A stretch of DNA of 64,000 nucleotides from Clostridiales bacterium (GTDB lineage: Bacteria > Bacillota > Clostridia > TANB77 > CAG-508), in contig SFKS01000001.1 of NCBI GenBank assembly GCA_004554705.1, positions 165,695 through 229,694 on the forward strand, given 5' to 3'. Made by a program: the position numbers and the translations under genes. Of this stretch, positions 47,277 through 57,190 are shown piece after piece. The notes under the pieces are model-generated. The model made no database searches and was not told the DNA's origin. It saw nothing but the letters and a program-made list of their open reading frames with translations. Each line of letters starts with the position of its first letter. Within the stretch, counting starts at the first letter, position 1.

Positions 47277-48461
47277 TTAAATATTTATCTCTTGCTCTTT
47301 CCCCATTTTTTCTAGTACCTCGTATGTTACTTCCACCTCTACATATTCATTCTCCGAATTTGTGTTTATATTAACATTTATTATATTGTTTGTTTCCTTT
47401 ATTTCTTGTAAAAGTTCAGTTTTGAGTTTTTCTGCTAATATTTGTATCAATTCGTCTTCTGTGTAAGTAATTTCTTGTAGTTTGTATTCTTTATTTGTTG
47501 TTTTCAATATTTCAATGGGTAAATAAAAATTCGAAAATAGCATTATTTTTTTATTCTCATTTATTGTATCATATTTTTCAAATTTTGAAAGGGTTTTGAA
47601 CAAATTTATTTGATTTTTTTTAAATTTTATACTATACTTTTTTTCTTCATTTCCTGTTTGAATTGGAATTTGTTGAGTAAGTGGAGCTTTTTCTTTTTTT
47701 GTATACCATATTTTTGCTTCTATATCAGCTGTTCCATGCACATATCTTATTCCTGTGTATTTACCTTCTAGATATCCATTTACTAGTATATCTCCCTCCT
47801 TTACAATATCTCCTACCTTAACTACTGCTGTACCATTTTGTACGTTTATTTTTGTTATCATACCTGTTTTATCTGCAATAATATTACAATACTTATTTTC
47901 ATCTATAATATTTGGGGCTTTATTAGTTTCTTTAATTTTTACAACTGCATTTGTACCTTTTATACTTATTCCTATCCATGCGATATCCTCTCTTGATAGT
48001 CTTATTTTATTTATAATATAATTCGTATTTATATCGTTTTTTGAAGTTCCTATTGTCAAGCCACTTTCTTCCAAGCTACGCATTATTTCTTCTGTAGAAA
48101 TTTTTACATTTCCTATTATTTCTACATTCCATATATAATTTGATGAAATTATTGTTCCAATAATGGCCAAAATAAATAGTAATAAAAAAATTTTTCTTTT
48201 TCTATATTTGTACATTGTAAAAGGTAGTCCCTTTTTACTTTGAATTTTTATTTGTGACTTGGTTTTTTTAGCTATTTGCTTTAATTTTTTGTAATCATCC
48301 ACTCCAACATTTGCATACATTATAGTTGATTTTTCACGTTCAATATTCATAAGTAAAATTTTTTTACTTATACACATATTTATAAATCTTTCTATGAAAA
48401 AACCCTCTACCTTAATTTTTACATACCCTGTAAAGTAGTTTAATATTTTTCTTACAAACAA
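47277..48461 (-). CDS. yqfD: Sporulation protein YqfD
   Basis: Membrane protein of sporulation. 394 residues: N-terminal soluble domain, one membrane helix (about 91-109, IFLLLFILAIIGTIISSNYIW), then a POTRA-like segment (VEIIGNVKISTEEIMRSLEE) and a domain with VKVGDIVKEGDILVNGYLEGKYTGIRYVHG. Paired with yqfC immediately upstream (gap of 5 bases), the order found across spore formers. Confidence 0.93.
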   Translation of the reverse strand: MFVRKILNYFTGYVKIKVEGFFIERFINMCISKKILLMNIEREKSTIMYANVGVDDYKKLKQIAKKTKSQIKIQSKKGLPFTMYKYRKRKIFLLLFILAIIGTIISSNYIWNVEIIGNVKISTEEIMRSLEESGLTIGTSKNDINTNYIINKIRLSREDIAWIGISIKGTNAVVKIKETNKAPNIIDENKYCNIIADKTGMITKINVQNGTAVVKVGDIVKEGDILVNGYLEGKYTGIRYVHGTADIEAKIWYTKKEKAPLTQQIPIQTGNEEKKYSIKFKKNQINLFKTLSKFEKYDTINENKKIMLFSNFYLPIEILKTTNKEYKLQEITYTEDELIQILAEKLKTELLQEIKETNNIINVNINTNSENEYVEVEVTYEVLEKMGKEQEINI

Positions 48462-48466
48462 TCAAT

Positions 48467-48742
48467 TCACCCCACCTCGTTTTTTTCTAATTCAATACTT
48501 TTGATAGCACCTTTTATTCCTATATCTTCTTCTGTAATTTGTTCTAAAGTAAGCTTATATCCATTAATATTTACTGTGCCAATTTCAGTATCTACTTTTA
48601 TAAAAAATTCTTCATATTCTAGTATTCCTTTGTAGTTTTCTATTAAAATTTCATCAAATGAAATTATTGTTATTTTGGGTTCTTTATTATCAATTTCCCT
48701 AGGCATTTCTAAAATTTGATTTATTCTATTTTTTCTTTTCAT
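48467..48742 (-). CDS. yqfC: YqfC/YabP-family sporulation protein
   Basis: 91 residues: MKRKNRINQILEMPREI, then a single beta-rich domain of the YabP/YqfC type ending in a C-terminal strand. I took the ATG at 48742 since GAGGTG lies six bases before it; an in-frame GTG nine bases upstream would overlap this site. First gene of the operon that continues through ybeY and era. Confidence 0.9.
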   Translation of the reverse strand: MKRKNRINQILEMPREIDNKEPKITIISFDEILIENYKGILEYEEFFIKVDTEIGTVNINGYKLTLEQITEEDIGIKGAIKSIELEKNEVG

Positions 48743-48779
48743 ATGTTTCACCTCTATAAATTGTATTTTAGATGAAGAA

Positions 48780-48812
48780 AAATATGCAATTCAAATTTTG
48801 AATTGCATATTT
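48780..48812. terminator. Terminator downstream of the YugP-like gene
   Basis: 16-base perfect arms AAATATGCAATTCAAA/TTTGAATTGCATATTT, followed by TTTTTCTT on the minus strand. Ends the glgP-pyk-protease unit. Confidence 0.85.
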
Positions 48813-48885
48813 GTAATGTAAGATTAATATCGAAAATTACTTTAGTAAATTTCATAGGGTAAGTAGTGCTCGCTAATATGTCACG

Positions 48886-49578
48886 TTATTGGAAAATTAA
48901 GGCAATTGTTGCATATATGAAAATGCTTATTAGCGAAGCTGATAATATACGTAATATTGTAAATGGTACAGCGATTTTATTTATTTCATCATATTTTTCT
49001 ATTATGCTTATTATTTCTTTTTCTGTTAATATATTTTTACTTTCCATGTATTCTTTTGATAAATACTTTGACTTTATTATTGCATCTGTTTCCAAAAATC
49101 CTCGTATTGCAAGTTTTATTGTTGCCATTAATAGTAACACGAATACTGGTATTGCAATATTCGTAATAACATGGATCGCTGTTAATATACTTATTGTTAA
49201 CCAATATAGTATTATAATATTTGAAAATATAAAATTAAACAATAAGAGTCTTCTATCTTGTACTGAGTGTAAACATTCATGTGCTATTGTTTGTATTCTT
49301 GCATAATTATTTTTTATATCCGCAATTGATATTTTATTTGTGATTGCTATGTATAAACTGGTCTTAGAATTTTTTGATACTTCTACTTTTACTGTTTGAT
49401 TTCCTAAAATTTCAAGCATTTCTTTTGCTATTTGTGTATTTTCTGGAAGTTTATTTGTTAATATTTCCAAATCTTTATTTTCTTTTAATGGTTCTACTTC
49501 TTTTGTATCTATACTAAATGCTATTTTTAGTAAAACTGTGCTTGCAAGTATAAATGCAATAACAACAATTGGTTCCAT
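48886..49578 (-). CDS. YugP-like membrane zinc metallopeptidase
   Basis: 230 residues: N-terminal membrane helix, then the zinc motif IAHECLHSVQD (HExxH), two central hydrophobic helices (about 115-155) and a C-terminal helix pair. Shorter link and Cys in HECLH are unusual; YugP of Bacillus has HEVGH. Starts one base before pyk ends, so probably translationally coupled. Substrate unknown. Confidence 0.75.
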   Translation of the reverse strand: MEPIVVIAFILASTVLLKIAFSIDTKEVEPLKENKDLEILTNKLPENTQIAKEMLEILGNQTVKVEVSKNSKTSLYIAITNKISIADIKNNYARIQTIAHECLHSVQDRRLLLFNFIFSNIIILYWLTISILTAIHVITNIAIPVFVLLLMATIKLAIRGFLETDAIIKSKYLSKEYMESKNILTEKEIISIIEKYDEINKIAVPFTILRILSASLISIFIYATIALIFQ

Positions 49579-51018
49579 TTATATTTCTACAACTCCTCCC
49601 ATTACACTATTTTTAGCTACTTCTCCTGTTGGTACATCTGTTAGAACTTTTGTACCTCCTGCAATAACTACTTTATCCCCTTTGTTTAGAAAATTTTCTT
49701 CTCTTAATTTATTTAATCCTTTATGCAGTAATATATCTATACTTGGTTGCTCTTCAAAATATTTCGGAATTATTCCCCAAGCTAAACCTAACTGCCTATA
49801 TATGACTTCATTTTGTGTTATTGCAAATATTGGACATTCTGGTCCAAAGCTTGATACCATTTTTGCTGTATCTCCAGTATTTGTGTATGCAATAATTGCT
49901 TTTGCTTGAATATGCATAGCTGTTGTACATACTCCATAGTTCATGATAAATTCACAGCTAGCATCTTTTAAATCATATTCTCTTGAGTTAAATCTTTTCC
50001 AATATTTTATTGAATTTTCTATTTCTATGGCAATTTTATTCATTGTTTTGACACATTCTACGGGATACTCCCCTGTTGCTGTTTCTCCTGATAGCATTAT
50101 GCTACTACTACCATCATATATTGCATTTGCTACATCACTTACTTCTGCTCTTGTTGGTCTTGGGTTTGAAATCATAGATTCTAACATTTGCGTTGCTGTT
50201 ATTACTGGTTTGCCCTGTTTATAGGTTTTCTTTATAAATTCTTTTTGAAATACTGGAACTTCTTCTATAGGTATTTCAACTCCTAAATCTCCTCTAGCTA
50301 CCATTATTCCATCTGATACATTTAATATTTCATCAAAGTTGTTTATTCCCTCTCTGTTTTCTATTTTTGATATTATTTTTATATGTTCTCCTCCATTTTG
50401 TTCTAATACTTTCCTTATATCTAATACATCTTGAGGCTTTCTTACAAAGGATGCAGCAATGTAGTCAAATCCTACTTTTATTCCATATTTTATATCTTCA
50501 ATGTCTTTTTCTGTGATTCCTGGGAGATTTACCGAAAAATCTGGTATATTTATGCTTTTTCTATTTGTGAGTTTTCCTCCTTGTATTACAGTACAGACTA
50601 TGTCCTTATCTTTTATTTCCTTCACTTTTAGTTCTATTGTTCCATCATTTATTAAAATAGTTCTACCTATATCTATTTCTTTGTATAGAGTTTTATATGT
50701 TATAGTTACCTTTGTTTTATCACCTAATTCATCATTATTTAATAAAGTAAATTCTTGACCTTTTTCTAAATAAGTTTTGTTTTCTAAAAACTTTCCTATT
50801 CTTATTTCTGGTCCTTGTGTATCTAATAATAAAGGGATTGGCATTTTTAGTTCATCTCTTACTTTTTTAAACATATTTATTCTATCTGCTTGATCCTGAT
50901 AGTTACCATGTGAAAAGTTTATTCTTGCAACATTCATGCCTTCTAACATAAGTTCTTTTAATATTTCTTCATTATCTGTAGATGGACCCAAAGTACAAAC
51001 TATTTTAGTTTTTCTCAT
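49579..51018 (-). CDS. pyk: Pyruvate kinase
   Basis: Final ATP-forming step of glycolysis. 479 residues: MRKTKIVCTLGPS, ARINFSHGNY, LLDTQGPEIRIG, MVARGDLGVEIP and ATQMLESMISNPRPTRAE are clear. There is no extra C-terminal PEP-utilizer domain, unlike B. subtilis Pyk. The ATG at 51018 is chosen over one nine bases upstream because AAAGGA is then at a proper distance. Confidence 0.96.
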   Translation of the reverse strand: MRKTKIVCTLGPSTDNEEILKELMLEGMNVARINFSHGNYQDQADRINMFKKVRDELKMPIPLLLDTQGPEIRIGKFLENKTYLEKGQEFTLLNNDELGDKTKVTITYKTLYKEIDIGRTILINDGTIELKVKEIKDKDIVCTVIQGGKLTNRKSINIPDFSVNLPGITEKDIEDIKYGIKVGFDYIAASFVRKPQDVLDIRKVLEQNGGEHIKIISKIENREGINNFDEILNVSDGIMVARGDLGVEIPIEEVPVFQKEFIKKTYKQGKPVITATQMLESMISNPRPTRAEVSDVANAIYDGSSSIMLSGETATGEYPVECVKTMNKIAIEIENSIKYWKRFNSREYDLKDASCEFIMNYGVCTTAMHIQAKAIIAYTNTGDTAKMVSSFGPECPIFAITQNEVIYRQLGLAWGIIPKYFEEQPSIDILLHKGLNKLREENFLNKGDKVVIAGGTKVLTDVPTGEVAKNSVMGGVVEI

Positions 51019-51033
51019 AAAATTCATTTCCTT

Positions 51034-53598
51034 TCATTGTGTTATCCATTTTACTAAATTCAAATTTGCCGGATCTAGTAACATTTCATGTTTTGGCATT
51101 ACTCTAAATGTATACCCAAAGTTTCCTCCTGTTTTTAATTCTATATATGTTTCATATTCATATGTATTGTTTTTTGTATCTTCTGATACAAGTTGCATTG
51201 GCATTATATTTACTTCTTCTACTATTCCATTTTCTAGTATTCTTCCATAGTAACATTCAGCTTGAATATATTCTTCTTCTATATTAGGTAAAACAACTTT
51301 ACACTTTACTTTTATTTTATTTCCAGCATCTATTGTTATATTGTCTAAATTGTTTTCTTGAGTTATTTTTATATCTTTCCATTTTTCATATAAATTCTGT
51401 TTTACTTTGTTATATTCTGTAACATTTTCTAAGCTATTATAGTATTTATTGCTTAAGTTACATAATGGCATGTATAATTTTTCTGTATAGTCTACTAACA
51501 TTCTTGATGTACTGTATTTGCCTCCTGTTGATATTATTGAATTTTTCATAAGGTTAATCCATTGCTTTGATATTCCTTTCTCATCTTTATTGTAATATGC
51601 TGGTATGATTTTGTCTTCTAGTATTTTATACATACTTTCACTATCTGCTAAATCTTGTTCTTCAAATGAGTAATATTCTTCATTTGTGCCTATCGCCCAC
51701 CCATTTTTAAAGTTGTATCCCTCTGCCCACCATCCATCTAATATACTAAAATTTACAACTCCATTTACTGATGCTTTTTCTCCACTTGTTCCTGATGCTT
51801 CCATTGGTTTTCTTGGATTATTAAGCCACACATCAACTCCTGATACTAAATGTCTAGCTATATTAATATTATAGTTTTCTAGCAAGAATATTTTTCCTTT
51901 AAATTGTGGCATCAATGATATCTCATGGATTCTTTTAATTAAATCTTGCCCTTCTTTATCTGCTGGATGTGCCTTGCCAGCAAATATAAATTGTACTGGT
52001 TTTGTTTCATCATTTAATATTTGTGTCATTCTTTCTAAGTCTTTAAATATTAATGTTGCTCTTTTGTATGTTGCAAATCGTCTTGCAAAGCCTATTGTTA
52101 ATGCATCAGGGTTTAGTCCTGATACAACTTCTTTTATTTTTTCGTAGTGTACGCCATTGTTTTTGAATCTTGCTGTAACGTTGTCTTTTACAAGTTTTAA
52201 TAGTTTAATTTTTCTTGATTTATGTACTTCCCATAATTCTTCATCTGGAATTTTTTCAATTTTTTTCCATGTTTCATCTGAATAGATTCTGTCTTGCCAA
52301 AATGGTTCTAAATATTTGTTGTACAATTCTTTTATATTTGGTGCCAACCATGAGCATGTATGAATCCCATTTGTAATATGTGTTATTGGCGATTCTTGTG
52401 GTGCTATTTCTGACCATACCTCTGAAAACAATTCTCTTGAAACTTCGCCATGTAACTTGCTTACTCCATTTTTCTTTCCAGCTATTTTTAACGCAAGTAT
52501 ACCCATATTGAATGTCGCTTTTGCAGTCTCTTTTGGTTTCATTCCTAGATTTAGGAATTCTTCTTTTGATATTCCTAAATCTTTCCAGTATCCATCAAAA
52601 TATTTCTCAACAAGTTCTACTGGGAAAATATCATTTCCAGCAGGTACTGGTGTATGTGTTGTAAATACAGTTTTTGATGTGATAATATCTCTCGCAATAT
52701 TAAAAGCTATCTGCTTTTCTTTCATTACATTTTTTATCGCCTCTAAAACAAGAAATGCTGAATGTCCTTCATTCATGTGATATACTGTTGGATTTATTCC
52801 AAGTTCTTTTAGCAGTTTTACCCCACCTAATCCAAGTACCATTTCTTGCTTTATTCTCATTTCTTGATCTCCACCGTATAGTCTTAGTGTTATATCTCTA
52901 TTTTCTGCTTTGTTTTCTGCTATATCTGTATCTAATAAATATAGATTTACTCTTCCTACACTTATTTTCCATACTTTTAAGTATAATCTGTCTTTTGCTA
53001 TTTTTATATTTATTATTAATTCTTCTCCATTTTCGTCTACTACTGGTTTTATAGGCAAATTTTCTAACTCTATATTATTATATGCTGTTAGTTGTTCACC
53101 GTTTTTGTTTATTGTTTGGTTAAAGTATCCATTTTTGTATAATAATCCTATTGCAACTAAAGGAATACCTAAGTCACTTGCTGATTTTAAGTGATCTCCT
53201 GATAGTATCCCTAATCCTCCTGAGTATATTGGAATAGTCTCATCTAGCCCATATTCTGCTGAAAAATATGCAATCATATCTTCTTTATTACTTGGATATT
53301 GTTTATTAAACCATGTATTTTTGCTTTTCATGTAATTCTCAAAATTTTCCACATTTATTTTATAGTCTTTTAAAATTTCTTGATTCTCCGTTGCTTTCTC
53401 TAGTTTTTCTTGCTCAACTTGTTTTAGAAATTTTACAGGATTTTTTCCACATCTTTCCCATAAATCTATATCTATCTCTTTAAATATTTTTAGAAATTCT
53501 GTGTTCCAAGACCACCATAAATTTTCAGATATTTCTCCTAGTTTTTCAATTGTCTTTGGTAATTGTGGATTTACCATTATTTTATTAAATATGTACAT
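51034..53598 (-). CDS. glgP: Alpha-glucan (glycogen/maltodextrin) phosphorylase
   Basis: PLP-dependent release of glucose-1-phosphate from alpha-glucans. 854 residues of the bacterial/archaeal MalP-type branch. FSAEYGLDETIPIYSGGLGILSGDHLKSASDLGIPL is reduced here to its start FSAEYGLDE; IHMNEGHSA-type signal (VYHMNEGHSAFL), GFARRFATYKRA and EASGTSGEKASVNGVVN with the PLP lysine follow. AGGAGG before the ATG. In one direction with coaW and pyk, a carbohydrate-use operon. Confidence 0.95.
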   Translation of the reverse strand: MYIFNKIMVNPQLPKTIEKLGEISENLWWSWNTEFLKIFKEIDIDLWERCGKNPVKFLKQVEQEKLEKATENQEILKDYKINVENFENYMKSKNTWFNKQYPSNKEDMIAYFSAEYGLDETIPIYSGGLGILSGDHLKSASDLGIPLVAIGLLYKNGYFNQTINKNGEQLTAYNNIELENLPIKPVVDENGEELIINIKIAKDRLYLKVWKISVGRVNLYLLDTDIAENKAENRDITLRLYGGDQEMRIKQEMVLGLGGVKLLKELGINPTVYHMNEGHSAFLVLEAIKNVMKEKQIAFNIARDIITSKTVFTTHTPVPAGNDIFPVELVEKYFDGYWKDLGISKEEFLNLGMKPKETAKATFNMGILALKIAGKKNGVSKLHGEVSRELFSEVWSEIAPQESPITHITNGIHTCSWLAPNIKELYNKYLEPFWQDRIYSDETWKKIEKIPDEELWEVHKSRKIKLLKLVKDNVTARFKNNGVHYEKIKEVVSGLNPDALTIGFARRFATYKRATLIFKDLERMTQILNDETKPVQFIFAGKAHPADKEGQDLIKRIHEISLMPQFKGKIFLLENYNINIARHLVSGVDVWLNNPRKPMEASGTSGEKASVNGVVNFSILDGWWAEGYNFKNGWAIGTNEEYYSFEEQDLADSESMYKILEDKIIPAYYNKDEKGISKQWINLMKNSIISTGGKYSTSRMLVDYTEKLYMPLCNLSNKYYNSLENVTEYNKVKQNLYEKWKDIKITQENNLDNITIDAGNKIKVKCKVVLPNIEEEYIQAECYYGRILENGIVEEVNIMPMQLVSEDTKNNTYEYETYIELKTGGNFGYTFRVMPKHEMLLDPANLNLVKWITQ

Positions 53599-53640
53599 TT
53601 TATAAGTACCTCCTTAGTTTTTTTATTTCTTACGTTGCTT

Positions 53641-54444
53641 TTAATTTGCTACTTTGATTGCACCTAAAGTGCATGCAAATTCTGCTTCTTTTGGAATTAT
53701 AAATTTTAAATTATACATTTTTTCTATTTTTGCAAAAACTGTTTTTATATATGGCATTGTTGCAACGCTTCCTACAACAATTATATTCTTTGTGTTTGTA
53801 TTTTGTGTTGCAAATACTGCCATCATTCCAATTGTTTCAAATACCATGTTAGTAATTCCAAGTATTATATCTTCTTTGCTCGCATTTTCATTTAATTTTC
53901 CAAAGTTGGCTGAAGTAGTATCTTTTGGTAATGTTTTAATTTCATGTGTTGCAACATCTTGTACTGTTAAATCTACATTTTTTAAGCTTCCTTTTGGAAT
54001 TATATTATTTATTTCTTTAAATGAATTAACATTGCCAAAATTTTTACATAAATTTAGTAGAGTTCCTCCGCCAACACCTGTACCACCAATATGTTCACAG
54101 TGTTTTTGTGTTGCTTTTACAAAAGCAGTACCTGTTCCTATACTTATTACTAAACCATTTTGTTGATTTGATAAATATAGTCCTCCTATACCAATAGCTT
54201 CAAATTCGTTAATTCTTATTGTTGGTATGTTATATATATTTCCTTCTACTTCGTCTTTTCCTACTCCTGTTAATACAATCTTTTCGATGCTATTTATATT
54301 TATTTTATTATTGTTTGTAAATGTTTCTATTGCTTGCAAAATTGGAGTTTTGTTTAACATTGCTTTGTGCAGAATTTCTCCTTTTTTATCAATCACTACT
54401 AATTTTACTATTGAGCTACCTGAATCTACGCCTAAAATACTCAT
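53641..54444 (-). CDS. coaW: Type II pantothenate kinase
   Basis: First committed step of coenzyme A synthesis, of the CoA-insensitive acetate-kinase fold class. 267 residues: ILGVDSGSSIVKLVVID, IGTGTAFVKA, HIGGTGVGGGTLLNLCKNFG, and the C-terminal IIVVGSVATMPYIKTV. Located 15 bases after the galactokinase-like remnant and before glgP. Confidence 0.93.
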   Translation of the reverse strand: MSILGVDSGSSIVKLVVIDKKGEILHKAMLNKTPILQAIETFTNNNKININSIEKIVLTGVGKDEVEGNIYNIPTIRINEFEAIGIGGLYLSNQQNGLVISIGTGTAFVKATQKHCEHIGGTGVGGGTLLNLCKNFGNVNSFKEINNIIPKGSLKNVDLTVQDVATHEIKTLPKDTTSANFGKLNENASKEDIILGITNMVFETIGMMAVFATQNTNTKNIIVVGSVATMPYIKTVFAKIEKMYNLKFIIPKEAEFACTLGAIKVAN

Positions 54445-54459
54445 TTTTTCTCCTTATTT

Positions 54460-54993
54460 TTAAAGAATTTGAAGTTTTTCTCCAGTTGGAATATATGTTT
54501 TTTCTTCTTTTCTTTCTTCATCTGTACTTGTGCCTAGTAATATTATTTCTTCATTGTCTAGTTTCAAACCAAACATGTCTGCCAAAATGATAATTGTTAG
54601 TTCTTTTAATGTAGGTGGTAACTTTGTTTCTATGTCTTTTTTAATGTTTTCGTAATATACAATATCAAAGCCATGTTCTAATTCATACCCTTTTTCTTTT
54701 AATGAAGTTACAATTTCTCTTGGATATTTGACCCAACTATTATTTTCATTGTTAAATATATTATCTAGTGAAATAGAAATAATACCTGCTTCACTAAAAT
54801 CCACAGAATAAAAATTCAATATTTTATCTTCTCTTTTTCTGATAGTTGCATATACACCTTTTTTTCTTCTTGTTGTTGGTATTTTTTGATCTCCATCACC
54901 TATTATTTCTGTTCTTTCTGGCACAAAGTATGTTTTGAATCTGCCTTCTGTCCCAAAAATTTCTTTAAACTTTTCTTCAACTATCTCTTTCAT
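54460..54993 (-). CDS. Galactokinase-like N-terminal domain without active-site motifs
   Basis: 177 residues. It aligns by eye to the first half of galactokinase: YFVPERTEIIGD in place of PGRVNLIGEHTDYN, KKGVYATIRKREDKILNFYSVDF, and KYPREIVTSLKEKGYELEHGFDIVYYENI. The catalytic parts are lost: the Arg/Glu/His/Asp start motif is altered, and the phosphate-binding PxGxGLSSSA region is replaced by KKDIETKLPPTLKE. The C-terminal GHMP half is absent. Yet it is a clean open frame with AGGAGG before the ATG, so it is probably expressed. A repurposed regulatory or binding domain is possible. Confidence 0.6.
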   Translation of the reverse strand: MKEIVEEKFKEIFGTEGRFKTYFVPERTEIIGDGDQKIPTTRRKKGVYATIRKREDKILNFYSVDFSEAGIISISLDNIFNNENNSWVKYPREIVTSLKEKGYELEHGFDIVYYENIKKDIETKLPPTLKELTIIILADMFGLKLDNEEIILLGTSTDEERKEEKTYIPTGEKLQIL

Positions 54994-55014
54994 TTTTCCT
55001 CCTAAAATGGGTAA

Positions 55015-55054
55015 AATGATATTGTTATAAACAATAATTTACAACAATATCATT
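55015..55054. terminator. Terminator between pdaA remnant and the galactokinase-like gene
   Basis: 12-bp perfect stem AATGATATTGTT/AACAATATCATT with a 16-base loop. Confidence 0.7.
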
Positions 55055-55148
55055 CTATCACAAAATAAAATTAATAATCAATACATTTTTTAAAAAAATT
55101 ATATATTTAATGTTTACTTTTTACCAAAAATCTCCGTCTATTGGCAAT

Positions 55149-55550
55149 TTATCTTTTAAATTCATCTAATGTCTTAAACTCATAGCCTTGTTCTTTTATG
55201 TTTTTTATTATTTCGGCTAAGATATTAGTATTGTCTTTCGAATTTGCATGTAGTAACATTACTGCACCATTATGCACGTTTGACAATATTTTCTCTTTTG
55301 CATAATTTTCTCTCCCTTGCTTACTTTCATCCCAATCGTCATATGCAAAACTCCACATTACTGTTGTATATCCTAGTGATTTTGTTAAGGCTAGTGTTCT
55401 CTCACTAAATTCTCCCTTTGGTGGTCTTAAGTATTTCATTTCGTATCCAAATTTTTCATATACTGCTATGTGTAGTTTTGTTATTTCTTCTTTTAATTTA
55501 TCATTATCCAAGTCTGGCATACTTGGATGGTTTACTGTATGGTTTGAGCC
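55149..55550 (-). pseudogene. pdaA: PdaA-type polysaccharide deacetylase, 3' part, interrupted by a mobile element
   Basis: PdaA deacetylates muramic acid so that muramic delta-lactam can form in spore cortex. The remaining 133 codons start with GSNHTVNHPSMPDL (second NodB metal motif, H-x3-H), then YLRPPKGEFSERTLALTKSLGYTTVMWSFAYDDWDESKQ and LLHANSKDN, all PdaA-like. The first half, including the catalytic Asp motif, is missing; just upstream of Gly the frame meets TTA-TAG in foreign sequence. The other half should lie beyond the right end of the window. Confidence 0.85.
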
Positions 55551-55614
55551 TAACTAGATGTACCACTTTTACTTCTAAAAATATGTAGTTAATTCATAAC
55601 TACTTACTAATTTA

Positions 55615-57190
55615 TTATGCTACATCTTTTTTATATATTACTTTCTCATAAGGATTTGAAAAAGTGAGTTCTATTGTAATATTCTTATCTTTATCAAATG
55701 TTATCTTCTTTACTAATGCCTTTATTGTTTCTCTATCTGGTTCATCCATCTCTAAAAATTTTTTAGCCATTTTTCTTATTTTCTTATATTCTTTGTCTTC
55801 AAAATTCTTAGTTTGTACATTAGTAATTTCTTCTTCAAGTTCTTTTATTTCTTGATTTATAGTTTTCCTTTTGTCTTTCATTTCTTCATATATCTTATTA
55901 AAATCTTCTAATGATATTTCACTTCTTAACTTTCTTTTGTAAAGTTCTGAAAATTTATTTTCAATTTCTTTTAATTCTTTATTTTTATTTTCTATAATTA
56001 CCTTATTCTTTTTTTCTTTTGTATTGCTTTTTACTTTCGTTCTTTTGTAAAGTTCTTTTATTTCCTTTGATGTAATTTCTATTTTTTCTAACTCACTTTG
56101 TATTACTTTTTTTAATTCTCTTAATATAATGTGTTCTCCAAGATTTTTATTATCACATAATCCTACATAGTCATTTCGTTTTTTACATACAGCATAATTA
56201 CCTTCCCAAGATACATTTCCACTTTTATTTTTACTTATATAATGCATAAATGTTGCTTGATTTCCACACTCTCCACAATAAACTATTCCTTTTAGAAGAT
56301 AATCATACTTTTTCTTATTATTTGTATTAAATGACTTAAACCTATTTTGAACTTTATCCCACAATTCTTTGTCTATAATAGGCTCGTGCATATCTTTAAT
56401 AACAATAAAATCTTCTTTTTTCTTTTGCACACCTTTTTTTATTTTAGGACTTATTTGTTCCCTTTTACCACTTACAACATAACCTAAATAAGTTTGATTT
56501 TTTAGCATATTTCCTATTGTAGTTCTTAGCCAAACATACTCTCCAGATGGATTTTTACATTTCCTTTTTGCACAAGGCATATCCATATAAACAGCAGGTG
56601 GTACAATTCTTCTTCTATTTAATTCATCTGCAATTTTTATTGTGGACATTCCTTTATTACCATACATATCAAAAATTTCTTGCACAATTCTATATACATT
56701 TTCATCTATAACTAAATGATTTTTTACATCTTCGTCTTTCTTATAACCGTATGGTGCAATTCCTGCTTGATATTCTCCATCTTCCATTTTTCTCTTTTTT
56801 ACGCTTTTTATCTTTTTTGAAATATCTTGTATGTAATAGTCATTGTAACTTAATTTAAAAGATAAAAACTGTAAGCCTGTTGCATTTATTGTATCTACTC
56901 CATCTCCTATTGCAATATATCTTATAGCTTTGGCTGGTAAATACCTTTCAAGATAATATCCTGTATCTATATGGTCTCTTCCAAATCTTGATAAATCTTT
57001 TGTAATCTGGTCTATCAAAATTTCCTCCAGTATAACCATCATCAATATATTCTCCTACAGATTTTAAATCTTCCTTATTACTTATAAAATTATCTATTAT
57101 ATCTCTTTGATTTTCTATACTTTCACTTTCTTGTTTATCTCCATCTTGTTCTGATAATCTCAAATATTTTACAGCTCTGTATATTTTCAT
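55615..57190 (-). pseudogene. Large serine recombinase, copy 1 (frame broken in the catalytic domain)
   Basis: Resolvase catalytic domain start YRAVKYLRLSEQDGD with SESIENQRD, then DDGYTGGNFDRPD. After this, about 16 codons are missing and the frame shifts (57003-57007); the other frame goes on with ITKDLSRFGRDHIDTGYYLERYLP, recombinase domain (PYGYKKD), zinc-ribbon CGECG/C-x-C and a long coiled-coil C-terminus. The pair may be expressed as two pieces, 80 and 476 residues, or the gap may be an assembly error. Catalytic Ser is probably the one in YLRLS. Good AGGAGG site; 57190 follows directly on copy 2. Confidence 0.85.
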
